DNA of 64,000 nt from contig NZ_CP186274.1 of the NCBI RefSeq assembly GCF_049331405.1, forward strand, positions 372,001 through 436,000. Reading direction: 5' to 3'. Both the position numbers and the translations under genes were made by a program. Below, piece by piece: positions 53,371 to 61,449 of this stretch. Under the pieces are notes generated by a model. That model saw only the letters and a program-made list of their open reading frames with translations, was not told the origin of the DNA and made no database searches. Source of the stretch: PoT sp049331405. GTDB lineage: Bacteria > Planctomycetota > Planctomycetia > Isosphaerales > Isosphaeraceae. Position 1 is the stretch's first letter. Each line of letters opens with the position of its first letter.

Positions 53371-53952
53371 ATGGCGACCAGTTCGGCCCTGCCCGACTCG
53401 GGACCCGGGCCCGAAAAAGACAGACTGGTGACGACGACCAAATCCCTCCAGACCCAAGGGGCGACGCAAATGGCTGGCACGAGCATGATGATGGACCGCG
53501 GCACGATGACGGGCATGCCGGGCATGAACACCGGCGCGATGGGCTCGACCGGGATGGGCATGGGCATGCCCATGCCGACCGGCATGAACATGATGATGGT
53601 CCCCCGCTGCACGATGAAGATGGAGAAGTGCGAAGGCGGGATGATGATGACCTGCACCAGCGACGACCCGATGGCCTGCAGCATGATGCAGAACCTCTGC
53701 ACCATGATGGCCGGCGGCATGTGCTCCTGCTGCATGATGATGAACGGCATGATGGTGTGCTGCTGCAATCTCATGATGGGCATGTGCAAGTGCGAGATGA
53801 TGGATAACGGCGTCAAGATGACCTGCACCAGCGGCGACAAGGCCTGCTGCGACATGATCCAGGCCTGCTGCGACTGCATGGCCTCCATGATGAAGGCCGG
53901 CTGCACCTGCTGCATCATGATGAACGGCACCCCGATCTGCTGCGCCTGCTGA
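53371..53952 (+). CDS. Met/Cys-rich, metallothionein-like protein with an internal duplication
   Basis: 193 residues with 45 Met and 25 Cys by my count, over a third of the chain. No signal peptide or membrane helix (starts MATSSALPDSGPGPEKDRL). Residues about 34-78 are a Met/Gly region of MxxM, MxM and MMM clusters, like copper-binding Met motifs. Residues 79-193 are two copies of a module offset by 57 residues: MTCTS-x-D at 93 and at 150, then AC-x-M-x-Q, a Cys cluster, and C-x-CC-x-MMNG-x3-CC. Gly, Asn, Asp and Lys separate the clusters. Soft-metal (Cu+, Ag+, Hg2+, Cd2+) binding or sequestration is inferred from composition. I recognise no named family. It has its own promoter region and terminator, so it is independently transcribed. 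The ribosome site is GGGGGGAT. Confidence 0.85.
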   Translation: MATSSALPDSGPGPEKDRLVTTTKSLQTQGATQMAGTSMMMDRGTMTGMPGMNTGAMGSTGMGMGMPMPTGMNMMMVPRCTMKMEKCEGGMMMTCTSDDPMACSMMQNLCTMMAGGMCSCCMMMNGMMVCCCNLMMGMCKCEMMDNGVKMTCTSGDKACCDMIQACCDCMASMMKAGCTCCIMMNGTPICCAC

Positions 53953-54769
53953 GCTCAGCCCGACAGCGCACGATCCGATCGCCGAGCGGGCCCGGGCCTC
54001 GACCATTGCCGTCGAAGCCCGGGCCCGCTCCCTTGCGCCCATCCCCTCAATGGGGGGCTAATTCCATCGCCGCAGTCGTCCGTAGGAGACTCACATCAGA
54101 TAGCCGCAGCGATGGAAGTCGTTCCACATCCCCCATCACGGGACTGTCCAACCTCTCTCGTCGTCATCGCAAGATCGCTCACCGTCTTTGCTCGTGGCTC
54201 CATGAGAGATCCCGATGTTCGGTCGTCAACGGGCAAACTCCTTGGCGTCCGAAGAACCTGCCGAATCGCCACGATTGGGCCACGTGCAGGCGGATTAATA
54301 AGGATTGGTGTGGCTCCGAGTCGAATGCCAGGGATATTCGCTCCCCGAAGGCGACTATCATACGTTCGCGTGTGTTTGGATGGATTTCGACGGTCGAGTT
54401 TCGCTTGTCTGGGCAATTTGGGGGAAATTCGACAATTGATTGGAATGGACGAGGTTTGGTTAAGCCTTTATGAATTCGTATGTGATCGCTAGCAAACCTT
54501 TGTGATCGATCCTCGAAGTGTAGGAGCTCCGTAGAAAGAAGCTGTGGGGAAACCGCCTAGGGGTGTTTCAAAAACTCAACAAAAGGACGGAAAACGGGGG
54601 CAAATAGGCCTGGGAGGGGGGTGGCGAGGCGACTTCGCTTGTCGCCCCACGTCGGGCGGTTACTAATGGATCTACTTGAGCGACGAGCCCCCTCGAGAAC
54701 AAAGGAATGTATGGAATCGAGATATCTGGGGGTTAAGGAGTGTTCCTATCCAAAAGCAAGGTAGATGAC
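53953..54769. other. 817-base region with terminator and no supported gene
   Basis: After the terminator at 53984-54030 no frame shows credible coding character. The best, 54112-54492, lacks a ribosome binding site, and its residues look like shifted GC-rich reading. A possible stem is present at 54621-54650, where GTGG and GGCGAC pair with GTCGCC and CCAC around a TTCGCTT loop, preceded by G-rich sequence. It may be the long leader of the gene at 54770. No riboswitch family was recognised. Confidence 0.45.
53984..54030 (+). terminator. Strong GC hairpin after the Met/Cys-rich gene
   Basis: GAGCGGGCCCGGGC (53984-53997) pairs perfectly with GCCCGGGCCCGCTC (54017-54030), and TCGAC/GTCGA inside extends the stem after one mismatch, leaving a 7-base loop. 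It begins 32 bases after the stop. Confidence 0.8.
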
Positions 54770-55291
54770 ATGGTTCGATGGTTCCTGAGTCTGACCCTGG
54801 CCGGCCTGCTGTCGATCTCGGTCGTCACGGCTCGCGGCGAATCGATCGCGTCGAAGTCGGATACCCTGGCGGGAAGATCGGACGTGTCCGCGGCCCTGGC
54901 GGCCGCGACTCCGAAGGTCGGGGAAGTCGCCGGGCTGGATCTCGGCGTGGCCCCCGAAGTTATGATGCCCCCCAACAGCGCCTCGATTGCCATTCCTCTG
55001 TCGTCGATCGCCGGGCGATCGTTCTCAAACCACGACGACATCCTGCTCACGGACATGGGCAGCTCGGAATTGCCCGTCATGTCCCCCGCGTATCTGCTCG
55101 TCCAGCGGGCCAGCAATCTCTTCGAAGAGCTCGTCTACTTCGTCGGTCATCCTCGCCTGAACCTGCTCGCGGCCAGGGTCGCCGGCGCGAAGTCTCCGCT
55201 CCTCCTCTTCATGTCGACGGGCCTCGTCGGGATCTTCTTCCGGACCCGAATCTTGCGGGAGCGCAGGGCGACCCTCGCCCTCTCGCAGTGA
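54770..55291 (+). CDS. Small secreted protein with C-terminal membrane helix and arginine tail
   Basis: 173 residues from the ATG at 54770; a GTG at 54740 is also in frame, with AAGGAG overlapping it. Signal peptide FLSLTLAGLLSISVVTARG. The middle is Ser/Ala-rich and lacks known motifs (SDVSAALAAATPKVGEVAGLD; PPNSASIAIPLSSIAGRS). It ends with a hydrophobic helix SPLLLFMSTGLVGIFF and a basic cluster RTRILRERR. That is the outline of PEP-CTERM/sorting-signal proteins, but no Pro-Glu-Pro motif is present. It could be an anchored envelope protein. No function is assigned. Confidence 0.6.
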   Translation: MVRWFLSLTLAGLLSISVVTARGESIASKSDTLAGRSDVSAALAAATPKVGEVAGLDLGVAPEVMMPPNSASIAIPLSSIAGRSFSNHDDILLTDMGSSELPVMSPAYLLVQRASNLFEELVYFVGHPRLNLLAARVAGAKSPLLLFMSTGLVGIFFRTRILRERRATLALSQ

Positions 55292-55425
55292 TCGGCCCAA
55301 CGAAGAGGCGGGAGCCACCGGGCTCGGGCCATCGCGACCCCGAGCTACGGGCGACCCCCGCCGAAGGTTGACATCACATCGTCAATCGCCGTCGCGTCTC
55401 GCGACGGAACTCGAAGGCCCGGGCC

Positions 55426-57360
55426 TCACCAGATGGGCTTGAGCTGCCAGGTGTCGAGCGACTGCAAGGTCGCCCCCCGGCCTTCGGCGAAGGCCGCGAC
55501 GCCCAGGTCACTTTCCCCTGCGTCGACCACGCGGGTGACGGCTACACGACCACCATCGGCGTAGACCTCGACCACCGATCGGTCGAGGTAGAGGTGGAGG
55601 CGAAGCACCTTCTCCCCCTCCGCAAGCTTGAGCGGGACCTTCACGCCGGCCACGTCGAGCTGCTCGCCGTCGTAGCGGATCGTCACCGCGTGCTTGCCGT
55701 CAGCCGAGCGACGGACCGCGAGGCCCACCGCCTTGGCGGTCCCGAGCCCCAGCTTCGCTTCGATCTCCAGGGTGTCTCCGCTCACCTTCGGCAGGACCGC
55801 GGGGGTCTCGCCGAGTTCGGTGCTGGCCACGCGAGTCGCCTGCGATTCCCTCAGCGCCGACAGTTCGGGGGCCGGCTGCTGGATCAGGGAGCCGTCGGGG
55901 GCGACCTTGAGCACGCGGGGCAGGGTCAGGCAGCCGTTCCAGCCCCGGTTGGCGGGGAAGCCGTTGATCCAACCCCAGAGGATGCGCCTCCCTTTGGGAT
56001 CCTCGAGGCCGTTGGGGGCGTAGTACTGGCCGGGGTCGAGGGTCCCCTCATGCTCGGGGGTGAACTTGGCGGACTTCAGGTCGAGCGCACCGGTGTAGTA
56101 CTTGACCGGGCCGTGGGGGGAGTAGATCAGGACCCACTTGCCGTCGAGCTTGAAGAGGTTCGGGCACTCCCAGTTCCCTTCCTTGCCGACGAAGGGGATG
56201 CCGACGTACTTCCAACTCAGTTGGTCATCCGACGTGTAGAGGGTGATCCCCCCCTTGGCGCCCGCTTGGTGCCCGCCGACGACCATGTACCACCGCCCGT
56301 CCTCCTTGAAGACAAACGGGTCGCGCCAGTCGTCGATCTTGACGGCGCCGTGGTCCTTGAGGCTGAGGATGGGATTCTTGGACCACTTCTTCCAGGAGAT
56401 GCCGTCGTCGTCCTCGGCGATCGCGGCCCACTGCTCGGGGTCTCGCTGGCCGATGCTGGTGTAGTAGAGGATCAGCTTGCCGTCGGGGCCGACCGCGGCG
56501 GAGCCGGAGAAGACGTGGTCCTCGCCCGCGTCCTTGCTCGCCCAGAGTGCGATCGGCAGGTGCTCCCAATGCACCAGATCCTTGCTCCGGGCGTGGCCCC
56601 AGTGCATGTTGCCCCAGCCGTCGCCATAAGGGTTGAACTGGTAGAACATGTGGTAGTAGCCCCGGTGGAAGATGGGGCCGTTGGGGTCGTTCATCCAGAA
56701 GGCGGTGGGGCGGAAGTGGTAGACGGGGCGTCGCGCGTCCTGCTGGGCGCGGGGGGCCGCCTTGCCGACGCTCTCGGCGGCCTCGGCCAGCGCGGCCTCG
56801 CGTTCGGGGCGGACGATGGGGGCGACGTCGCTCTGGATGATATTGTCGACGTTGATGTGTCCCCAGCCGCCGGTGGCCTTGTCGACGATCTCGATGCGCG
56901 CCTTCACGCCGGCGAGGTCGGCGACATCCCACGACCGCGGCCGGAGCCGCTCGGTGTCGCTGGGCGAGCGAGCGGGGCCCGTCGCTGTGCGGACGACTTT
57001 GCCGTCGACGACGAGGTGGATCCCGGTCAGGCCGGGGCGGTCGCCGCCGCCGATCAGGAAGTTGATGTGCTTGCGCTCGATGGTGAACTCGGGCGAGGTC
57101 AGCGTCCCTTGCGAGTCATCGCCGCCGACGTACGAGTTGACGAGCCCTTCGCCGTGGTAGTCGCTGACGCCCATCTGGTTCGGCAGAGTCCCCCGGGCCG
57201 GGGCCTTGCCGAAGGCCGTCCCCTGCGCGACCCAACCGCCGTAGTCGCTCCCCTCGAAGTCGGAGATGACCATGTCGGGACGACTCTGCCCGCGGGCGGG
57301 CGTCGGATCCTGGAGAGAGAGTAGGGCGAGTCCTGCCAGGAGCAAGATGCTTGGTTTCAT
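55426..57360 (-). CDS. Secreted GH32 fructosidase (levanase/invertase) with N-terminal accessory domain
   Basis: 644 residues. Signal peptide ILLLAGLALLSLQDPTPARG. Residues 27-190 form a beta-sandwich accessory domain (VISDFEGSDYGGWVAQGTAF; INFLIGGGDRPGLTGIHLVVDG) of the kind that precedes GH32 in planctomycetes. The GH32 five-bladed propeller begins near 212: WMNDPNG with nucleophile Asp225, then MHWGHARSKDLVHW, VFSGSAAV, DWRDPFVF with the stabilising Asp, and WECPNLF with the acid/base Glu. The C-terminal beta-sandwich includes LYLDRSVVEVYADGG. Catalytic residues are complete, so sucrose, levan or inulin hydrolysis is expected. Confidence 0.93.
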   Translation of the reverse strand: MKPSILLLAGLALLSLQDPTPARGQSRPDMVISDFEGSDYGGWVAQGTAFGKAPARGTLPNQMGVSDYHGEGLVNSYVGGDDSQGTLTSPEFTIERKHINFLIGGGDRPGLTGIHLVVDGKVVRTATGPARSPSDTERLRPRSWDVADLAGVKARIEIVDKATGGWGHINVDNIIQSDVAPIVRPEREAALAEAAESVGKAAPRAQQDARRPVYHFRPTAFWMNDPNGPIFHRGYYHMFYQFNPYGDGWGNMHWGHARSKDLVHWEHLPIALWASKDAGEDHVFSGSAAVGPDGKLILYYTSIGQRDPEQWAAIAEDDDGISWKKWSKNPILSLKDHGAVKIDDWRDPFVFKEDGRWYMVVGGHQAGAKGGITLYTSDDQLSWKYVGIPFVGKEGNWECPNLFKLDGKWVLIYSPHGPVKYYTGALDLKSAKFTPEHEGTLDPGQYYAPNGLEDPKGRRILWGWINGFPANRGWNGCLTLPRVLKVAPDGSLIQQPAPELSALRESQATRVASTELGETPAVLPKVSGDTLEIEAKLGLGTAKAVGLAVRRSADGKHAVTIRYDGEQLDVAGVKVPLKLAEGEKVLRLHLYLDRSVVEVYADGGRVAVTRVVDAGESDLGVAAFAEGRGATLQSLDTWQLKPIW

Positions 57361-57471
57361 GGAGTTAGATCATCCGGTTTCGTGTCGTGTGGGTGATCAT
57401 TCGCGGGGGCACAACCCGGCCCCACCATACGTCGCCCCACGCCCGATCGCCACCCCCGGACCCCGCCGATT

Positions 57472-59871
57472 TCAGGGGAGCCCCGCGCGTTTGCGGAGGA
57501 TCCACTCGGTCGTGAGGATGCCGAAGAAGAGGACGAGCGTGGCGGGGTGATCCCAGAGGGGCGTTTCCTCACGCCTGGCGACCTGCTTGTTCAGGGCGTG
57601 GAGCAAGGGGGGGAGCCCCTTCGCCTCGTAGTCGGCGAAGACTCGGCCGCCGGTGACGCTCGCCAGGCGGTCGAGCGGGTCGCGGGCCGCGGCGAGCTCG
57701 ATGCGCTCCGACGTGTCCCGCGCGGCGACCTCGAGCGGGGCCTGGGGGATCGGCGGTTGGTCGAGCTTGAGGGCCTCGGCCAGTTGCGGCACGTCGAGCC
57801 GGACGACGTACGAGCCGACCGGGAGCGACGGCGAGGCCCCCTCGAAGCTCCGGGGCTGGCCGGGGAGGGGTCGCAAGGGGACGATCGCGGCGGACTCGCC
57901 CGAGGGCTGATTGGTCTTCGGGTCGGCGCGGAAGATCCTCGCGGCGACGAGCACGCCGGATCCGAGCCCGGGCACGCCGTCGGCGATCCTGGCCTGGATC
58001 GTGGCGAAGTCCCCCTCGCCGACCTTCGGGCGGGTCGGGCCGAACCGGACGAGGGAGTTCCCCGCCGCCAGCTTGCCGGAAGCCGCCCAGCGGATCGCCT
58101 GGCCCCAGAAGCGATGGTGATAGGCGTCGCCGACCCGATAGCGCCAGCGCCAGGTGGCATTGGTGCCGACCCAGAGCACCTTGCCGAGCCCGTACGAATG
58201 GGCCGCGATGGCGGCTCGCGAGGCATCGGGCCCCGAGGCGAGTATCGTGGCCCCCGGCTTGGCCGCCCCCGAGACGAGCCAGGGGAGCCGGGGCAGGCCC
58301 GACCAGACCGCCCGGTTCTGCCCCGGCTCCGACGCGAACTGGAGCATCGGCCAGGCCGTGGCGTCGCCGCCGGCCGTGGTCAGGACGAGCGGGACTCCCG
58401 GCGGCAAGCTCGGATGGTCTGGATCCGGCCCCGACCTCTCGGCCGACTCGGGCGAGGGCTCCTGCACCGGCAGGAGCTTGCGGGCCGTCGGGTTGGCGAC
58501 GAGCGTCTCCCAGTGCCTCGGCCCGGGGACGACGATCAAGGTTCCCCCCCGGTCGCCGACATAAGACTCGAGCCGGGCCCAGGCCTCGGGGGTGAGATCG
58601 GCCGCGCCGACGTCGCCAGCCACGACCACATCGAAGGCGCCGATCGGATCCGGTTGAGACGTTGGAGCGTCGGGCCTGGCGGGGAGGCGGCTCGGATAGT
58701 TCGAGTTCGCGTCGGAGGCCACGCCCATCGTCTCGGGCTGGTGGAAGACGACGGCGTCGACCTCGACGTGCGGGTCGCGGACCAGGGCGTTGCGGAGGTA
58801 GCGGAACTCCCAGCGGGCCTCGCCGTCGACGATCAGGACCTTCGCCTTGTCGTCGGCGACCTGGACGGAGAAGGGGCGCTGGTCGTTGTCGGGGCGGGCG
58901 TCCCCCTCGAGCGCGGGGAGCGCGATGCGGAAGGGGACGAGCCCGGCCTGCTCCATCGGCACGCGGAAGGAGACAGCGGGGCGCGAGCCGTCCTCGGGGG
59001 CGTGGACGTTGCTCCGCAAGGGGGCGGCACCAGGACGCTCGAGCGTCACCTCGACGTCGCGGCCGGCGTAGCCGTCGAGCTTGAGGGTTGCCTCGATGCT
59101 CGCGACGTCCCCCTTGTACACCGTCTCGGGGGCCTTGATCGAGGCGATCGCCGCATCCCTGGGCGGGGTCGTCGAGCCGACGAGGACGGGATACACGGGG
59201 ATCCTCCGAGCCGCGAGGAGGTCGGCGGTGGAGGTCGCGTCTCCCTGGGCATTCGAGCGTCCATCGGTCACGAGGACGACGCCGAGCACCGGCACATCGG
59301 TTTCCTTGAGGGCCTCGGCCAGGGCCGGCTGCCAGTCGGTCGCCAGCGTCGAGGGCCCGCCCGCCGGCACTGGGCGCTTCAGGGCATCGACCAGGGCGCC
59401 GAGCGTCGACGAGGCGACCTCGCGGGCGAAGGCGATCCCCTCGATCCCGTGGTCGTTGGCGATCCTGGCGAGGGGGCCGTCAAGGAGCCGTCGGGCCACG
59501 TCACGCCTGGAGAGCGACGCGGGGGACTCGTTGGGGGTCAGGCCGAGTTCCTTCGCGAGCCTCGTCTGCTCCTCGGCCGGACGCGCCGAGTCCACGGTGG
59601 CCATGCTCTCGGAGACGTCCACGGCGAGGAGCACGCGCCCCTTGACCGTCTCGTGATAGCTCCTGGCGGCGATCGGCTCGAACAGCGAGCCGACCAGCAC
59701 GAGCCCCGCCGCGAGCCGGAGCCCCAGCAAGCCCAGGCCCGCCCGGCGCGAGACGAGGCGTCGCTCGTCCCGATAGAGCACGAGGACCAGGGCCAGCGCG
59801 ATCGCGCCGGCGCCGAGCCAGAACCAGCCCAGTTGGGTGCCCGCCAGAAGGAGTCGCCGTCCTCCAAACAC
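57472..59871 (-). CDS. VWA-domain/glutamine-amidotransferase-like membrane protein
   Basis: 799 residues from a GTG at 59871. Two N-terminal helices (GWFWLGAGAIALALVLVLY; GLLGLRLAAGLVLVGSLFEP) precede a von Willebrand A domain with MIDAS start VLLAVDVSESMATVDSA and GVVLVTDGRSNAQG. Middle Ig-like beta domains follow. Residues about 350-590 resemble the class I glutamine amidotransferase-like fold seen in such proteins (VLIVDGEARWEFRYLRNALVRDP; GTLIVVPGPRHWE; KVLWVGTNATWRWRYRVGD). A last helix is at the C-terminus (TLVLFFGILTTEWILRKRAG). In planctomycetes these accompany MoxR/DUF58/BatA genes. It lies 306 bases downstream of the serine hydrolase on the same strand. Confidence 0.82.
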   Translation of the reverse strand: MFGGRRLLLAGTQLGWFWLGAGAIALALVLVLYRDERRLVSRRAGLGLLGLRLAAGLVLVGSLFEPIAARSYHETVKGRVLLAVDVSESMATVDSARPAEEQTRLAKELGLTPNESPASLSRRDVARRLLDGPLARIANDHGIEGIAFAREVASSTLGALVDALKRPVPAGGPSTLATDWQPALAEALKETDVPVLGVVLVTDGRSNAQGDATSTADLLAARRIPVYPVLVGSTTPPRDAAIASIKAPETVYKGDVASIEATLKLDGYAGRDVEVTLERPGAAPLRSNVHAPEDGSRPAVSFRVPMEQAGLVPFRIALPALEGDARPDNDQRPFSVQVADDKAKVLIVDGEARWEFRYLRNALVRDPHVEVDAVVFHQPETMGVASDANSNYPSRLPARPDAPTSQPDPIGAFDVVVAGDVGAADLTPEAWARLESYVGDRGGTLIVVPGPRHWETLVANPTARKLLPVQEPSPESAERSGPDPDHPSLPPGVPLVLTTAGGDATAWPMLQFASEPGQNRAVWSGLPRLPWLVSGAAKPGATILASGPDASRAAIAAHSYGLGKVLWVGTNATWRWRYRVGDAYHHRFWGQAIRWAASGKLAAGNSLVRFGPTRPKVGEGDFATIQARIADGVPGLGSGVLVAARIFRADPKTNQPSGESAAIVPLRPLPGQPRSFEGASPSLPVGSYVVRLDVPQLAEALKLDQPPIPQAPLEVAARDTSERIELAAARDPLDRLASVTGGRVFADYEAKGLPPLLHALNKQVARREETPLWDHPATLVLFFGILTTEWILRKRAGLP

Positions 59872-60177
59872 TCACCAAGCCCCACGACCGGGCCTCTCCC
59901 GTCCTCCGGCGTTCCGTTTCGGAGGACAGCGGGTCCACGAGTCATGACATTATGCCCGCTCCGTCGCAGTCCGTGAACCGCCCGCCGTTGTCCGGGCGAT
60001 TTCCAGGGGGAGGGCCCCGAGATTCAGGCGGTCACGATCTTATGGATTGAAAGAGTGAGCAATTTCAGAAGTGAGTAGGAAATCTTGATGAGGCTATAGC
60101 GACGGGGGCCTTGAGCGGATCCGATCCCCGGCATGCGAGCGCATCCCGGGGCCCGGTTGTCGTTATCTAAGGCTTGT
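59872..60177. other. Intergenic region before the VWA gene
   Basis: 306 bases between two same-strand genes. It contains an AT-richer patch at 60030-60105 (TTATGGATTGAAAGAGTGAG and following). Nothing gene-like is seen. The promoter of the VWA/amidotransferase-like gene should lie here. Confidence 0.45.
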
Positions 60178-61299
60178 TCAGTCCTTCGGAGAGGCCGCGA
60201 CCGCTTGGCCGAGCCTGGCGGAGAAGTCGCCGAGGTCGGGGACGTTGGTGTTGCTCAGGAGGATGATGGTGATATCGGCATCCATCGTGTGGGCGAGGAT
60301 GCAGTTGATCCCGAGGATGCTGCCGAAACGCTCGAAGACGCGATCGGTCTTCTCGCCGAACTTGCGCGAGCTGACCCAGGCGCCGTAGCCGTATTCGTCG
60401 AGTCCCGGCTTCAGCATCAGTTCGAGCGAGTCGGGCTTGAGGAGCTTGCCGCCGAAGAGGGCGGCGGAGAACTTGCGGAGGTCGGTCGCGGTGGAGTACA
60501 TGCCGCCGGCGGCGTACCAGTTCTCATAGTAGAAGGGCCAGTCGTTGGTCATCTCCTGCACGCCTTTGGGGCGCCAGTAGGTCCTCGCGAGCCTCTTCGT
60601 GATGGCGTGGTGGTGGAGCATGCCCGAGTCGGTCATGCCCAGCGGGGATAGGATCCGCTCGCGGAGCACGTCCTCGTAAGGCTTGCCGGCGAGGGCCTCG
60701 ATGATCTTGCCCAGAATCACATAGTCGGCATTATTATAGTCGAAGACCTTGCCGGGTTCGTGGGCGATCTTGCCTTTGGCGTGGGTGTCGAGGAGCTGGT
60801 CGGTCGTGTGGGGGAGCTGGTAGAGGTCCAGGCCTCGCTTCTCGGCCTCCTCGTAGGGGAGGATTGTGTCGTAGTTGCCGAGCCCCGAGGTGTGATTCAG
60901 GAGCTGGTGGACCGTGATCGCGTCGACGCCCACGCCGGGGTATTTGGGGAGGTATGTCTTGAAGGGTGCTTCGAGCTTGAGCTTGCCCTCGTCCCGGAGT
61001 TGGAGGATCAGCGTGGCGGTGAAGGTCTTGGTGATCGACGCGATCTTGAACTTCGTGTCGGGTTGGACGGGGACGTCGAACTCGCGGTCGGCGAGGCCAA
61101 AGTCCTCGCGATAGAGCAGAACACCCCGACGCTCGACCAGGACCGTGCCGTGATAGTCGTGGCTCCTGGCATACTCGCGGGCCACCGTTTCGAGCCCGGG
61201 GTTGGCGACTTCGGCATGCGTGGTCAGCGCCACGAGGGCCGTGATGGCGAGGCCGAACAGTTTCCCTCGGGGCGCCGGAGCGTTGCGGCTCGGGTCCAT
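60178..61299 (-). CDS. Secreted serine hydrolase, beta-lactamase/class C fold (second copy)
   Basis: 373 residues from the ATG at 61299, with GGAG eight bases upstream; the frame is open 144 bases further but that part is unlike the family. Signal sequence LFGLAITALVALTTHAEV. Active-site signature Ser88-Ile-Thr-Lys91 (FKIASITKTFTATL), HTSGLGNYDTILP, and Tyr-Asn-Asn in FDYNNADYVILG as the YxN box. A C-terminal block RFGSILGINCILAHTMDADITIILLSN replaces the KTG box. Likely a DD-peptidase or esterase acting outside the cytoplasm. It sits inside a run of Bat-type genes on the same strand, with no obvious reason for being there. Confidence 0.88.
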   Translation of the reverse strand: MDPSRNAPAPRGKLFGLAITALVALTTHAEVANPGLETVAREYARSHDYHGTVLVERRGVLLYREDFGLADREFDVPVQPDTKFKIASITKTFTATLILQLRDEGKLKLEAPFKTYLPKYPGVGVDAITVHQLLNHTSGLGNYDTILPYEEAEKRGLDLYQLPHTTDQLLDTHAKGKIAHEPGKVFDYNNADYVILGKIIEALAGKPYEDVLRERILSPLGMTDSGMLHHHAITKRLARTYWRPKGVQEMTNDWPFYYENWYAAGGMYSTATDLRKFSAALFGGKLLKPDSLELMLKPGLDEYGYGAWVSSRKFGEKTDRVFERFGSILGINCILAHTMDADITIILLSNTNVPDLGDFSARLGQAVAASPKD

Positions 61300-61449
61300 C
61301 GTGCGAACTCCATTTTGGGTGTGGCCAAGCGCCTGACGTCGCGCGGCCGTGCGGTGGGCATGCCATCGGCTTCCCAGACTCATTCGCAGGATGGGGAGCG
61401 AATATTGTCGGGTTTTCGCGATCGGCTCGACGCGAGGCGTCAAACTCGG

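Noticed and set aside
53097..53930. 277-residue Met/Gln-rich frame antisense to the Met/Cys-rich gene
   Set aside because: ATG codons read CAT on the other strand and the ATGATG pattern keeps several frames open. No ribosome site, and the plus-strand protein shows an internal duplication with conserved Cys.
54112..54492. 126-residue plus-strand frame downstream of the Met/Cys-rich gene
   Set aside because: No ribosome binding site, no family likeness, and overlapping open frames of similar quality on both strands.
54520..54770. Possible riboswitch upstream of the 54770 gene
   Set aside because: I compared it mentally with c-di-GMP, SAM, cobalamin and ykkC patterns; none of the conserved cores is present.
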